64,000 nt of DNA from NCBI GenBank assembly GCA_913055625.1, contig CAJXJW010000006.1, positions 62,001-126,000 of the forward strand, given 5' to 3'. The notes beneath the pieces are model-generated. The model searched no databases. It was not told the origin of the DNA and saw only the letters and a program-made list of their open reading frames with translations. How positions within the stretch are numbered: position 1 is the first letter of the stretch; each line of letters begins with the position of its first letter. This document shows, in pieces, positions 35,293-43,823 of the stretch. The position numbers were made by a program, and so were the translations under genes. Origin of the DNA: an uncultured Pseudomonadota bacterium (GTDB lineage: Bacteria; Pseudomonadota; Gammaproteobacteria; Steroidobacterales; Woeseiaceae).

Positions 35293-37454
35293 GCACGTGG
35301 CGTCGGCTGACACGTTTTCGCTGCTTTGCAATTGCGGTCCTCGCGCTGGCCTGCTCGACAACGGCCGGCGCACGCGACTGGCCGCAGGAAGTGACGGCCG
35401 AAGAGGGCACGATCGTCGTCTACCAGCCTCAGCCGGAGAGCCTTGAAGGCAACGTGCTGAAAGGCCGTGCCGCCATGTCGCTGGAGATGAAGGGCCAGAG
35501 CGAGCCGATCTTCGGTGCGTTCTGGTTCGAGGCGAAAATCGATACGAACAAGGAGAATGGATCGGCTTTCATCCGCGACGTCCGGGTGACGAACGTCCGG
35601 TGGCCGGAATCGAACGACGCACAGGAACAGCGTTTCACCACCATCGTGGAGGCGGCTATTCCGCAGACCGGCTTCGAGATTTCGATGGAGCGCCTGTCGG
35701 CCAGCCTGGACACGGCCCGCATCCAGCGCGAGAGCCTGGCGGAGCTGAAGAACGATCCCCCGCAGATCCTGTTCCGAGACGAGTTGTCCGTGCTGCTCCT
35801 GTACGACGGAAAGCCCCATTACATCGAAGTGGAAAAGAGCGGCTACGAGCGCATCGTCAACACGCCGCTGCTCGTCGTCCGGCGGACGGGCAGTAGCCGC
35901 CACTACCTGTCGAATGGCCGGTTCTGGTACGAGGCCGACGATCCGATGGGCCCGTGGGTGCCGACATCGTCGCCGCCGGCGGACCTCGTCAAGATGCTGC
36001 CGGCGCCGGAAGACGGCGCAGAAGACGGGCCGTCGACGCCGCCCGCGATCGTCACCGCCAGTGAGCCCACCGAGGTCATCTCGACGCAGGGTGGACCCGA
36101 CTGGCAGGCGGTGGAAGGCGGCGAGCTGCTGTACGTGAAGAATACCGAGACGCCGTGGCTCCGCGAGTTGTCGACGGGGAACATGTACGTGTTGCTGTCC
36201 GGGCGCTGGTTTCGCGCGAAGTCGACCGAAGGGCCCTGGACGTTCGTGCGTGGCGACGAACTGCCGGCGAGTTTTGCGGAGATTCCGCCCGCGTCCGCCA
36301 TCGGCGGCTTGCGCACCTTCGTCGCCGGCACGCCGGAAGCGGAAGACGCGGTGCTCGACGCCCACGTCCCGCAGACCGCGGCGATCAAGCGCAGCGAAGC
36401 GAAACTCAGCGTCCAGTATGACGGCGAGCCGAAGTTCGAGAAGATTCCCGGGACGAAGGTGTCCTATGCACTGAACACCGGCACACAGGTGCTCGAGATC
36501 GAAGGCCGCTACTATGCCGTCGACGCGGGCGTCTGGTTCGTTGCATCGTCAGCGACCGGGCCGTGGGTCGTGGCTGATTCGATTCCCGAAGAAGAGATCC
36601 AGAAGATTCCGCCGAGTTCGCCGGCGTACAACACGACTTACGTGCACATCTACGAATCGACGCCCGAAGTCGTCTACGTCGGCTACACGCCGGGCTACAT
36701 GTGGTCGTTTCCGTACTACGGCGTGCCGGTCTACGGTTCGGGGTGGTACTACCCGCCGTACTACGGCGGAGGCTGGTACTACCCGCGGCCGCCGACCTGG
36801 GGATTCCACGTCGGCTACAACCCCTGGACCGGCTGGACGTTCGGCCTGAGCTGGACGAACGGCTTCTTCAGCTTCGGTGTGGCATGGGGCGGCGGCTATG
36901 CGCCGGTCTACCGGCCCGGTGGCTGTTGCGGCGGCTGGTACGGCGGCGGCTACCACGGGCCGGTGTTCATTAACAACGGCGACATCAATATCGGCAACAG
37001 CATCGGCGACCGAAACGACCTCGGCAACCGGATCGACCACCACGGTGCCCGCGATCTGGATCGTGCCAGGACCAACATTTACGACCGACCGGAGAACCGT
37101 GCGCGCAATGCAGACCGCGCGACGGCGACGCAGAACCTGCGCGAGGCACGTCCCGCGACGAATCGCGCAAACGACGTGTTCGCGGATCGTGACGGCAACG
37201 TGGCGCGTCGTAGTGGTGATCAGTGGCAGACCCGCGACAACGGCCAGTGGCGCGACTCGGGCCTGTCGACGTCGAACCTGAACCGCTCCTCGTCGAGTTC
37301 CGGGTACCGAACGACGGACAGGGCAGGCACGCGGCCATCGACGTCGCAGTTCGATCGCAGCGGCCTGAACCGCGACTACAGCGCGCGCCAGCGAGGCATG
37401 TCGCGGCAGATGTCGCGGCCGCGTTCGATGCGGGCGCCGATGCGGCGGCGGTAG
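35289..37454 (+). CDS. Large secreted Tyr/Gly-rich protein with repeated GPW motifs
   Basis: 721 residues from a GTG start overlapping the hdeD stop. The signal peptide ends near TTAGARD. The central part (about 200-460) repeats a unit in which a SNGRFWYEADDPMGPW, SGRWFRAKSTEGPW or DAGVWFVASSATGPW strand pair is followed by a short helix and a Pro-rich turn (LPASFAEIPP, EEEIQKIPPS); I count three. About 465-560 is very rich in Tyr, Gly, Trp and Pro (YVGYTPGYMW, YGVPVYGSGWYYPPYYGGGW). The last 170 residues are rich in Arg, Asn and Asp. Some databases label similar proteins carbohydrate-binding family V/XII, but no function is established. Location periplasmic or cell-surface. Confidence 0.78.
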   Translation: MSTWRRLTRFRCFAIAVLALACSTTAGARDWPQEVTAEEGTIVVYQPQPESLEGNVLKGRAAMSLEMKGQSEPIFGAFWFEAKIDTNKENGSAFIRDVRVTNVRWPESNDAQEQRFTTIVEAAIPQTGFEISMERLSASLDTARIQRESLAELKNDPPQILFRDELSVLLLYDGKPHYIEVEKSGYERIVNTPLLVVRRTGSSRHYLSNGRFWYEADDPMGPWVPTSSPPADLVKMLPAPEDGAEDGPSTPPAIVTASEPTEVISTQGGPDWQAVEGGELLYVKNTETPWLRELSTGNMYVLLSGRWFRAKSTEGPWTFVRGDELPASFAEIPPASAIGGLRTFVAGTPEAEDAVLDAHVPQTAAIKRSEAKLSVQYDGEPKFEKIPGTKVSYALNTGTQVLEIEGRYYAVDAGVWFVASSATGPWVVADSIPEEEIQKIPPSSPAYNTTYVHIYESTPEVVYVGYTPGYMWSFPYYGVPVYGSGWYYPPYYGGGWYYPRPPTWGFHVGYNPWTGWTFGLSWTNGFFSFGVAWGGGYAPVYRPGGCCGGWYGGGYHGPVFINNGDINIGNSIGDRNDLGNRIDHHGARDLDRARTNIYDRPENRARNADRATATQNLREARPATNRANDVFADRDGNVARRSGDQWQTRDNGQWRDSGLSTSNLNRSSSSSGYRTTDRAGTRPSTSQFDRSGLNRDYSARQRGMSRQMSRPRSMRAPMRRR

Positions 37455-37466
37455 GTCTGGGGCAGA

Positions 37467-37491
37467 GCGGCCGGGGCGCGCCCCCGGCCGC
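37467..37491. terminator. GC-only hairpin between convergent genes
   Basis: GCGGCCGGGG (37467-37476) pairs perfectly with CCCCGGCCGC (37482-37491) around a 5-base loop. It begins 12 bases after the stop of the Tyr/Gly-rich protein and ends just before the convergent gene. There is no T-run, so termination would depend on Rho or on stalling. It could also protect mRNA 3' ends. Confidence 0.55.
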
Positions 37492-37493
37492 GC

Positions 37494-37937
37494 TCAGTCG
37501 TCGATGTCCTCGACGTTCACCTGGCCGGTGATGCGCCGCGAGATGTGCGACCACGACACGCCGATCGCGAGGATCGTTGCCAGGCAGAACAGCGCGATCC
37601 AGGTCAGCGCGGACACGGAGTCCGTGGCCACCCATCCGAGATCGACCAGCAGCCAGATGATGGCACCGAGGATGATCGCGGACAGCAGCACGCCGAGGGT
37701 GTCCAGTGCGCGCCAGGTCGCGATCCAGAATACGGCCCACCCGGCCAGCAACACGCCGACCAGCAACAGGTGCAGCGGGCCGAACGTACTGCCGCCGATC
37801 GCGCTCGTGATCCAGTGATACGCGGAATGGCCGGACGGGTTGAACGTGACGAGCACCAATGCGATCGCGGCGATCCAGCGCCACACGAAGCTGAGAAGCG
37901 TGAAACCCGACGTCGAGGCGTCGATGGACCTGGCCAT
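37494..37937 (-). CDS. Small inner-membrane protein, four helices (DUF6524-like)
   Basis: 147 residues with four clear membrane spans (about 12-31, 52-75, 77-97 and 106-128). The start FTLLSFVWRWIAAIALVLVT followed by FNPSGHSAYHWI is a recognisable signature of a small family that I recall as DUF6524; its function is unknown. The acidic tail NVEDIDD is probably cytoplasmic. It sits 12 bases downstream of the YidB-like gene on the same strand and is likely co-transcribed with it. Confidence 0.8.
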   Translation of the reverse strand: MARSIDASTSGFTLLSFVWRWIAAIALVLVTFNPSGHSAYHWITSAIGGSTFGPLHLLLVGVLLAGWAVFWIATWRALDTLGVLLSAIILGAIIWLLVDLGWVATDSVSALTWIALFCLATILAIGVSWSHISRRITGQVNVEDIDD

Positions 37938-37949
37938 GGTGGCTTGCCG

Positions 37950-38372
37950 CTAGCGGCCGAGGCTGCCGAGCAGGCCCCCGAGCACGCTGTCGAGGCCGCC
38001 GGCATCCGGCAGCTTGCCGTCCGGGCTCAATTTGTCGACGATGCCGGGCAGAATGCCGGCGAGCAACGCGCCGGCTTCACTGCCGCTGACGCCAGCGTCT
38101 TTCGCGAAGCCGGACAGCGTGTCCGCGCCGATGGCGTCCGTGAGTTTGCCGGGGTCGATGGCCTCGTTGGAACCGCTGCCGAGCCAGGACGAGACGGCAT
38201 CTCCGAGCCCGCCCGATTCGAGATTCGAGAGCAGGCCGCCGAGCCCGCCGCCACCGGTGTTCGAACTCAGGAGCTTCATCGCGGCTTTCGCGATCTCCGG
38301 GTTGTCGGCAGCGAACTTTGCCGCGTCACCGAGCAACTCCGGGTTCTTCATGATGGCATCGAGCATTCCCAT
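37950..38372 (-). CDS. YidB/DUF937-like protein
   Basis: 140 residues from ATG 38372; a start nine codons earlier is possible. No signal peptide. A short N-terminal helix pair (MLDAIMKNPELLGDAAKFA) leads into glycine-rich GGGGLGGLLSNLES, then the YidB-like core: GGLGDAVSSWLGSGSNEAID, a DPGKLTDAIGADTLSGFAKD helix pair and a LLAGILPGIVDKLSPDGKLP end. YidB-family proteins are small, abundant and without known function. Likely co-transcribed with the small membrane protein gene downstream. Confidence 0.82.
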   Translation of the reverse strand: MGMLDAIMKNPELLGDAAKFAADNPEIAKAAMKLLSSNTGGGGLGGLLSNLESGGLGDAVSSWLGSGSNEAIDPGKLTDAIGADTLSGFAKDAGVSGSEAGALLAGILPGIVDKLSPDGKLPDAGGLDSVLGGLLGSLGR

Positions 38373-38730
38373 GGGGCGACCTCCGGGTCCTTGTGTCATG
38401 GATTCGATAGTCGACGGAGTTGCGTGACCTGGCGGTCATCCCCCATCGCCCGAGCCCCGACTGTAGTTGCCGTTGATCGGCGTCGCAAGCACTGGCGAAT
38501 CGGAAACCGACTGGAAAATTTCAGGACCGAAGAAAAGGGCCTGCGGTGCGGGCGCTTCTCATCCCGCATCGAAAGGTCCGCCGAGTCGACGCCGTTTGCG
38601 TCGAGATCGGCGTAGAACGCGTCCGTCCGGACCTGCCCCGACATTCGGATGGCAATGCCGGGGCAAAGTTGCAAGAATGCCCGCCCCGATACGTCCCGGA
38701 GGCCGCCCACAGTGCTGCTGGCAGGAGCCC
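38373..38730. other. Divergent intergenic region, no gene seen
   Basis: About 360 bases between the YidB-like gene and the PpiC-like gene, transcribed divergently. Open frames on both strands exist (for example 38396-38710 minus) but lack ribosome sites and family resemblance. The first 90 bases and the A-rich stretch at about 38510-38540 are the likeliest places for promoters. I see no clear hexamers, RNA gene or strong repeat. Confidence 0.5.
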
Positions 38731-39576
38731 ATGCGCCGACTGATTCGTGAACCCCTGTTGCATTTTTTCCTGGTCGGCGCGTTGCTGTTCGCCGGGTTCT
38801 CAGCGCTGAACCGGGACGCGCTGCAGGCGCCGACGGATATCGTCGTGGACAACGAACGGGTGCTTGGATTGCGCGCCCAGTTCGAACGTGCGTGGCAGCG
38901 CCCGCCGACGCCCGCGGAACTCGACGGCCTCGTCGACAACTGGGTGCGGGAGGAGATGCTGTATCGCGAAGGCGTCGCGCTGGGTTTCGAGTTGGACGAC
39001 CCGGTGATCCGCAGGCGCGTCGTGCAGAAGGTTAGCTTCCTGACAGAGGCGCTCGTCGACGACACCGTCAGCGACAGTGAACTGGACGCCTGGCTCGCGC
39101 GGCACCCGGACGACTACCGCATCGAGCCGCAGTTCACGTTCCGGCAGGTCTACTTCGACCCGCGGCGCCACGGCGACGGCCTGGCTGCCGTCGTCGACAC
39201 TGCAGAACGCGCGTTGCACGTCGATGCCGGTGCCGTGCCGGGCGACGCGACGCTCCTGCCCGGGCGTGTCGAGCGGCGTCCGTTGCGCGACGTCGAGCGC
39301 ACGTTCGGCAGCGAGTTCGCCAGTCGCCTCGCGGAGCTGCCGGTCGCAAGCGAGTTCGTCAGGATCCGCTCGGGATTCGGGCTGCATCTCGTGCGCCTGG
39401 AGTCCAGGATCGACGGCCGGCCGGCTGCCCTCGACGACGTGCGGCAGGCCGTGCTGCGCGATGTGCTGGACGATCGCCGTCGGCAGGCCGACGAAGCGTT
39501 GCTCGAATCCCTGCGCGAACGCTACCGGGTCGTTACGACCGACGACGCGATGTCCGTTGCGGCGGGAGAGCGATGA
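38731..39576 (+). CDS. PpiC-type peptidyl-prolyl isomerase, membrane-anchored
   Basis: 281 residues from ATG 38731 with GGCAGGAG ahead. A single N-terminal membrane anchor (HFFLVGALLFAGFSAL) is followed by a SurA/PrsA-like helical chaperone region (LDGLVDNWVREEMLYREG) and a parvulin-like region about 140-245 (FTFRQVYFDP, AGAVPGDATLLPG, VASEFVRIRSGFGLHLVRLE). The parvulin core is loosely kept, so isomerase activity is uncertain. Its stop overlaps the HupE/UreJ start by four bases (ATGA). This pair is common in proteobacteria; the foldase may help the extracytoplasmic head of its neighbour. Confidence 0.85.
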   Translation: MRRLIREPLLHFFLVGALLFAGFSALNRDALQAPTDIVVDNERVLGLRAQFERAWQRPPTPAELDGLVDNWVREEMLYREGVALGFELDDPVIRRRVVQKVSFLTEALVDDTVSDSELDAWLARHPDDYRIEPQFTFRQVYFDPRRHGDGLAAVVDTAERALHVDAGAVPGDATLLPGRVERRPLRDVERTFGSEFASRLAELPVASEFVRIRSGFGLHLVRLESRIDGRPAALDDVRQAVLRDVLDDRRRQADEALLESLRERYRVVTTDDAMSVAAGER

Positions 39577-40571
39577 GCAGCGGCCGCCTGGCCGCGTTGG
39601 CCCTGCTGCTCATGGTCGCGTCGCCCGTGCTGGCGGACGTGTTCCGGCCGGCGTATCTCGAATTCCGGCAGCTCGACGAGCAGCAGTTCCGGATGACGTG
39701 GAAGGTGCCGGCGCAGGGCCCCGATCGTCGCCTCGCCGCGTACGTGGTCCTGCCGTCCTCCGCCGTCATGCTGGACGATATGCGCACGACGTACGTCGGC
39801 GGATCCTGGACCGAGCAACAGGATGTCGAGTTTCCGGGTGGCCTGGCGGGCGCGACGATTCGCATCGACGGGAGCGCCGTCGGCGTCACCGACGTCATTG
39901 CGCGGGTTGAGTGGCTGGACGGTGCCAGCCAGGTCGAGCGCCTGCCGTTGGAACGGCCGCGGTTCACGGTTGCCGAACCGGCCGGGCAGGGCGAGATTGC
40001 GTGGAGCTACCTCGTTCTCGGCGTCGAGCACATCCTGGGCGGGCTCGACCACCTGTTGTTCGTCCTGGCGCTGTTGTTGCTGGTGAGAGGGGCGCGGCGC
40101 ATCGTCATGACGGTCACCGCATTCACGCTGGCGCACAGCCTGACGCTGGTCGCCGCGACGCTCGGCTGGGTCCATGTGCCGGGCGCGCCCGTCGAGGCCA
40201 TCATCGCGCTCAGCATCGTGTTCGTCGCGGCCGAAGTCGTGCACGGCCTCCAGGGAAAGCCGGGGCTGACCGCGCGCTCGCCCTGGGTGGTGGCGTTCTC
40301 CTTCGGGCTGCTGCACGGGCTGGGATTTGCCGGCGCGCTCGCCGAGGTCGGCCTGCCCGGGCAGGCCATCCCGGTGGCATTGTTAATGTTCAATGTCGGG
40401 GTCGAGCTCGGGCAATTGTTGTTTGTTGCCGCCGTGTTGCTGGTCGGCGCGGCCGGGCGTTACGCCGTGTCGTTGCGACCGGGCACGGTCGAACGGGTGG
40501 TTGCCTACGGGATCGGGTCGATCGCCGCATTCTGGACAATTGAGCGGGTCGTGGCGTTTGTTCCGGCGTAA
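39573..40571 (+). CDS. HupE/UreJ-family membrane protein
   Basis: 332 residues. A signal peptide (LAALALLLMVASPVLA) and a beta-rich extracytoplasmic domain (about 22-140) precede six membrane helices that start with a conserved HILGGLDHLLFVLALLLL. Other marks are TAFTLAHSLTL, FVAAEVVHG, SFGLLHGLGFAGAL and VGVELGQL; the His and Asp residues in these are the putative metal path. HupE and UreJ carry nickel for hydrogenase or urease, but neither enzyme is encoded nearby, and members with this extra domain have no assigned metal. Translation is coupled to the preceding foldase gene. Confidence 0.9.
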   Translation: MSSGRLAALALLLMVASPVLADVFRPAYLEFRQLDEQQFRMTWKVPAQGPDRRLAAYVVLPSSAVMLDDMRTTYVGGSWTEQQDVEFPGGLAGATIRIDGSAVGVTDVIARVEWLDGASQVERLPLERPRFTVAEPAGQGEIAWSYLVLGVEHILGGLDHLLFVLALLLLVRGARRIVMTVTAFTLAHSLTLVAATLGWVHVPGAPVEAIIALSIVFVAAEVVHGLQGKPGLTARSPWVVAFSFGLLHGLGFAGALAEVGLPGQAIPVALLMFNVGVELGQLLFVAAVLLVGAAGRYAVSLRPGTVERVVAYGIGSIAAFWTIERVVAFVPA

Positions 40572-40612
40572 GATTGCGGCCCGAAAAGAATGAGACACAC
40601 CGGATCGGGGTG

Positions 40613-43600
40613 ATGTCCGAAAAAGAATCGACGGACAAATCGACTTGGCTCAATAGCTTCGTGCGTCACCGGCGCAAGCTCGCGATCGCGGCAGGCCTGG
40701 TGGTTGTCTACGCGCTGTGCGGTTTCTTTCTTGCGCCGTGGCTTCTCCGGATGAACGCGATCGATATCGTGCAGCAGCGCTACGGGGCCGAGCTGCGCCT
40801 GGAACGCGTCGCCATCAACCCGTTCGTGCTGAGCCTGACGATCGAGGGCGTGGCGCTGGATGCGCCCGATGGCTCGACGGTTGCCAGCGTGCGGACGTTG
40901 TTCGTCAATTTCCAGTCGAGTTCGTTGTTCCGCCGGGCCTGGACGTTCGACGAGGTGCGCATCGACGCACCGGCGGTCGTGCTCGACCGGGCGCCTTCCG
41001 GTCTGCTGAACGTGGCGTTCCTGGCCGGTGCACCGGCGGAGGCCGCCGAGCCGGCCGCCGACGCACCCGGTGGATTGCCGCGTATCCTGATCTTCGATTT
41101 CGCCGTGAACGAGAGTTCCGCCGAGTGGACGGATCGAATGCCGTCGACGCCGGTTCGCTCGCAGTTCGGGCCGGTCAACGTACGGATCGAAGAATTGAAT
41201 ACGCTGCCGAGCCGCGCCGGTGTGCAGTCGGTCGAGATTCGGACGGAAAACGGCAGCACGCTGACATGGTCCGGCGATCTGCAGCTGAACCCGCTGCGCT
41301 CGAGCGGCGCGGCAGCGATCGAGGGTCCGCATTTCTCGCTGCCTTCCCGCTACCTGCGACAGGCGACGGGCTTCAGCATTCCCGACGGACTGTCGCGCAT
41401 CACGTTGAACTATACGGTTTCCGTCGACGACCGGGGGGCTCTCCGCGCGTCGGTCGAAGACCTCGAGCTCGACGTGACGGACGTGCGCGTCCGCAGATCC
41501 GATCCGGGCACGCCGCTCGACGGCGAACAGGTGCGCGACATACTGGCACTGCCGGCGTTTCGCGTCACCGGTGCTTCGGTGGAATGGCCCGAACGAAGGG
41601 TGACGGTTCCGTCCGTACTCGTCGAGGATGCCGCGGTGCGCGTTTACCGCGACGAAGGCGGACGGATCAACTGGCTCCCGGAACGGACCGACAGCGAGGA
41701 GGTCGATACGGCGCCGCCTGCTGCCGGCCCGCCGTGGAACGTGCACGTTGAACGTGTCGACGTTCGCCGCCTGTCGATCGATCTCGAGGACCATGCGGTC
41801 GATCCGTACGCGGAGATCGGCCTCGCGTCCGTCGACCTCGTGCTGACCGACATCGTCAATCGCGACGGCGCCGAGATGCCGCTCAGTGGCTCGATCGAGA
41901 CCCGCGGCGGAGGCACGATTCGCGTCGACGGGTCGCTGGTCGCCCTGCCCGAACCGATGGTCGACTGGACCGTGGCAGCCGAGGGCCTGGTGCTCGCTTT
42001 CGGGCACCCGTACCTGAAGCCGCTGGCGGACGTGAACCTCGACAGCGGCACGCTGGACGCGCAAGTCACGGTGCGCAGCGATGCGAGCGAGCCGCTGGAT
42101 CTTTCCGGGGGCTTCCAGGTGCACGACTTCCTCGTGACGGAGACGGACACCGGTTCCAGGCTCGGAAGCTGGGATGCCCTGGACGTCGGCGGGCTGGAGT
42201 TCGGACTTGCGGGCAAGACCCTCGCCATCGACACCATCGCGTTTCGTCGCGCCTACGCCGATATCCTGGTTGCCGCGGACGGCACCGTGAACCTCGGCCG
42301 GGTCGAGCGTGGCTCGCAGTTGCCGCCGTCGGAGGATGCCGCGCCCCCGGTGGCCACGGCCGACGCGCCCGCGTCGGACGATGGGCCGTTGCGGGTCCGG
42401 GTTGGTCGTGTCACGTTCGAGAATTCGGGCGCCGATTTCGCCGATGAGTCGCTGCCGTTGCCGTTTGCGGCGCGCATTGCCGAGCTGAAAGGCGAAATTT
42501 CGACGATTGCGTCGAACAGCCGGGAGCCGTCGAACATCGCGCTCGAGGGGCGGGTCGACGAGCACGGTTTCGTGCGCGTGTCGGGATCCGTCACGCCGCT
42601 GGATCCGTCGCTCGACACGGACGTGTCCGTGAAATTCGAGAACGTCGACATGCCCAAGTTTTCGGCGTACACGGTTCCGTTCGCCGGGCGTGAAATCGCG
42701 AGCGGGCGGCTCGATCTCGAACTCGGGTATGTCGTCGTCGACAGTCGGCTGAACGGTGACAACCGGATCGTGCTGCGCGATTTCGAGCTGGGCGACAAGG
42801 TCGAGCATCCCGGGGCAATGAGTCTCCCGCTCGGCCTCGCCGTTGCACTCCTGAAGGACCCCGACGGCGTCATCGACATCGAGTTGCCGGTGAAGGGCGA
42901 CGTCAGCGACCCGGAGTTCAGCTATGGCGGTGTCGTGCTCGGCGCGCTCGCGAACCTGATCGTCAAGATTGTCGCGTCCCCGTTTGCATTGCTGGGCAAC
43001 CTGCTGGGCGTCGAGGCAGACGAGCTGTCGCACGTCGAATTCATCGCCGGACGCTCCGACCTGACGCCGCCGCAGCGGGAAACCGCGAAGCGCCTCGCGG
43101 AGGCACTCTCGCTCCGCCCGGAACTCGTCCTGGAACTGCCCGGCGCGATCGACCGGGACGTCGACGGCGCCGCCCTGCGTGCGGCCGCCGTTGACAGGCA
43201 GGTTGCTGCCATCACGGAAGGGCAGGACGACGGCGGCGATACCCTGGAGCAGGAGATCGAAGCGCTCGAACGCCTGTTCGGGGAGCTGCCCGGCAACGCC
43301 GATGCGGAGGCCGCGCTGGATACGCTGCGCACGGCATACACGACGCCCGCCGGAGACGATCCCGACGCGCCGGCGTTCGACGCGGTCGCCTATGCGGCGG
43401 CGCTGCGGCGCCGCCTGGCCGACGAGCAGGTCATCGCCGAGCAGGAATTCGCGGCGCTGGCGGCGTCCCGCGCGGCCGCGGTGCGCGACGCCGTTGTCAC
43501 GGCCGACCCGACCGTGGGTGCCCGGGTGGTCGCCGGTCGACAGGTCGCGGTGAGCGGCAGCGACGGCGACCGCGTTGCGATGGAAGTGTCGCTGACGACG

Positions 43601-43654
43601 GGCGGCGAGGCGCCGGACGAGTCGCCGGCAACCGGATCAGGCGAACCGGGCTAG
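40613..43654 (+). CDS. DUF748 (AsmA-like) inner-membrane-anchored giant protein
   Basis: 1013 residues from ATG 40613 after a GGGG site. An N-terminal membrane helix (KLAIAAGLVVVYALCGFFLAPWLL) is followed by an AsmA-type start: RYGAELRLERVAINPFVLSL, then VRTLFVNFQSSSLFRRAWTF. Long stretches of alternating strands fit a bridge-like beta groove. The DUF748 part is about 600-830 (NVDMPKFSAYT, GRLDLELGYVVVDSRLNGDN, PLGLAVALLKDPDGVIDIELP). The tail (about 840-1000) has an OmpA-like run FIAGRSDLTPPQRETAKRL. AsmA-like proteins are thought to move lipid across the periplasm. Its last four bases overlap the small convergent lipoprotein gene. Confidence 0.9.
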   Translation: MSEKESTDKSTWLNSFVRHRRKLAIAAGLVVVYALCGFFLAPWLLRMNAIDIVQQRYGAELRLERVAINPFVLSLTIEGVALDAPDGSTVASVRTLFVNFQSSSLFRRAWTFDEVRIDAPAVVLDRAPSGLLNVAFLAGAPAEAAEPAADAPGGLPRILIFDFAVNESSAEWTDRMPSTPVRSQFGPVNVRIEELNTLPSRAGVQSVEIRTENGSTLTWSGDLQLNPLRSSGAAAIEGPHFSLPSRYLRQATGFSIPDGLSRITLNYTVSVDDRGALRASVEDLELDVTDVRVRRSDPGTPLDGEQVRDILALPAFRVTGASVEWPERRVTVPSVLVEDAAVRVYRDEGGRINWLPERTDSEEVDTAPPAAGPPWNVHVERVDVRRLSIDLEDHAVDPYAEIGLASVDLVLTDIVNRDGAEMPLSGSIETRGGGTIRVDGSLVALPEPMVDWTVAAEGLVLAFGHPYLKPLADVNLDSGTLDAQVTVRSDASEPLDLSGGFQVHDFLVTETDTGSRLGSWDALDVGGLEFGLAGKTLAIDTIAFRRAYADILVAADGTVNLGRVERGSQLPPSEDAAPPVATADAPASDDGPLRVRVGRVTFENSGADFADESLPLPFAARIAELKGEISTIASNSREPSNIALEGRVDEHGFVRVSGSVTPLDPSLDTDVSVKFENVDMPKFSAYTVPFAGREIASGRLDLELGYVVVDSRLNGDNRIVLRDFELGDKVEHPGAMSLPLGLAVALLKDPDGVIDIELPVKGDVSDPEFSYGGVVLGALANLIVKIVASPFALLGNLLGVEADELSHVEFIAGRSDLTPPQRETAKRLAEALSLRPELVLELPGAIDRDVDGAALRAAAVDRQVAAITEGQDDGGDTLEQEIEALERLFGELPGNADAEAALDTLRTAYTTPAGDDPDAPAFDAVAYAAALRRRLADEQVIAEQEFAALAASRAAAVRDAVVTADPTVGARVVAGRQVAVSGSDGDRVAMEVSLTTGGEAPDESPATGSGEPG

Positions 43655-43806
43655 TACCAGCGGCTGGTGCCGAGGCTCATGTACCCGTGATTGCCGACCG
43701 GCACGCCGATGCTCAGGCCGACGCCGACGTTGCCCGAGCACCCGCCGAGCATCAGGGATGCGGCGAGCAGCGCGGCCAGGCACCAGCGGATTCGAAGGTG
43801 TCGCAT
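43651..43806 (-). CDS. Small glycine-rich lipoprotein
   Basis: 51 residues from ATG 43806, with AGGAG nine bases ahead. The signal peptide has a clear lipobox (SLMLGGC, Cys23), and the mature peptide is only 29 residues: SGNVGVGLSIGVPVG then NHGYMSLGTSRWY. Alternating small and hydrophobic residues suggest short strands that could sit in or on the outer membrane. It is too short for many gene finders. It is downstream of the VOC lipoprotein gene on the same strand with a 17-base gap, so probably one operon. Confidence 0.75.
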   Translation of the reverse strand: MRHLRIRWCLAALLAASLMLGGCSGNVGVGLSIGVPVGNHGYMSLGTSRWY

Positions 43807-43823
43807 ACTCGATCTCCTGAAGT

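Noticed and set aside
38396-38710. 104-codon minus-strand frame in the gap before the PpiC-like gene
   Set aside because: No ribosome site, no family resemblance and Arg-rich; probably chance.
40505-43033. Long open frame of 842 codons on the minus strand
   Set aside because: Antisense to the DUF748 gene, with Arg/His/Gln-rich shadow composition and no ribosome site or motif.
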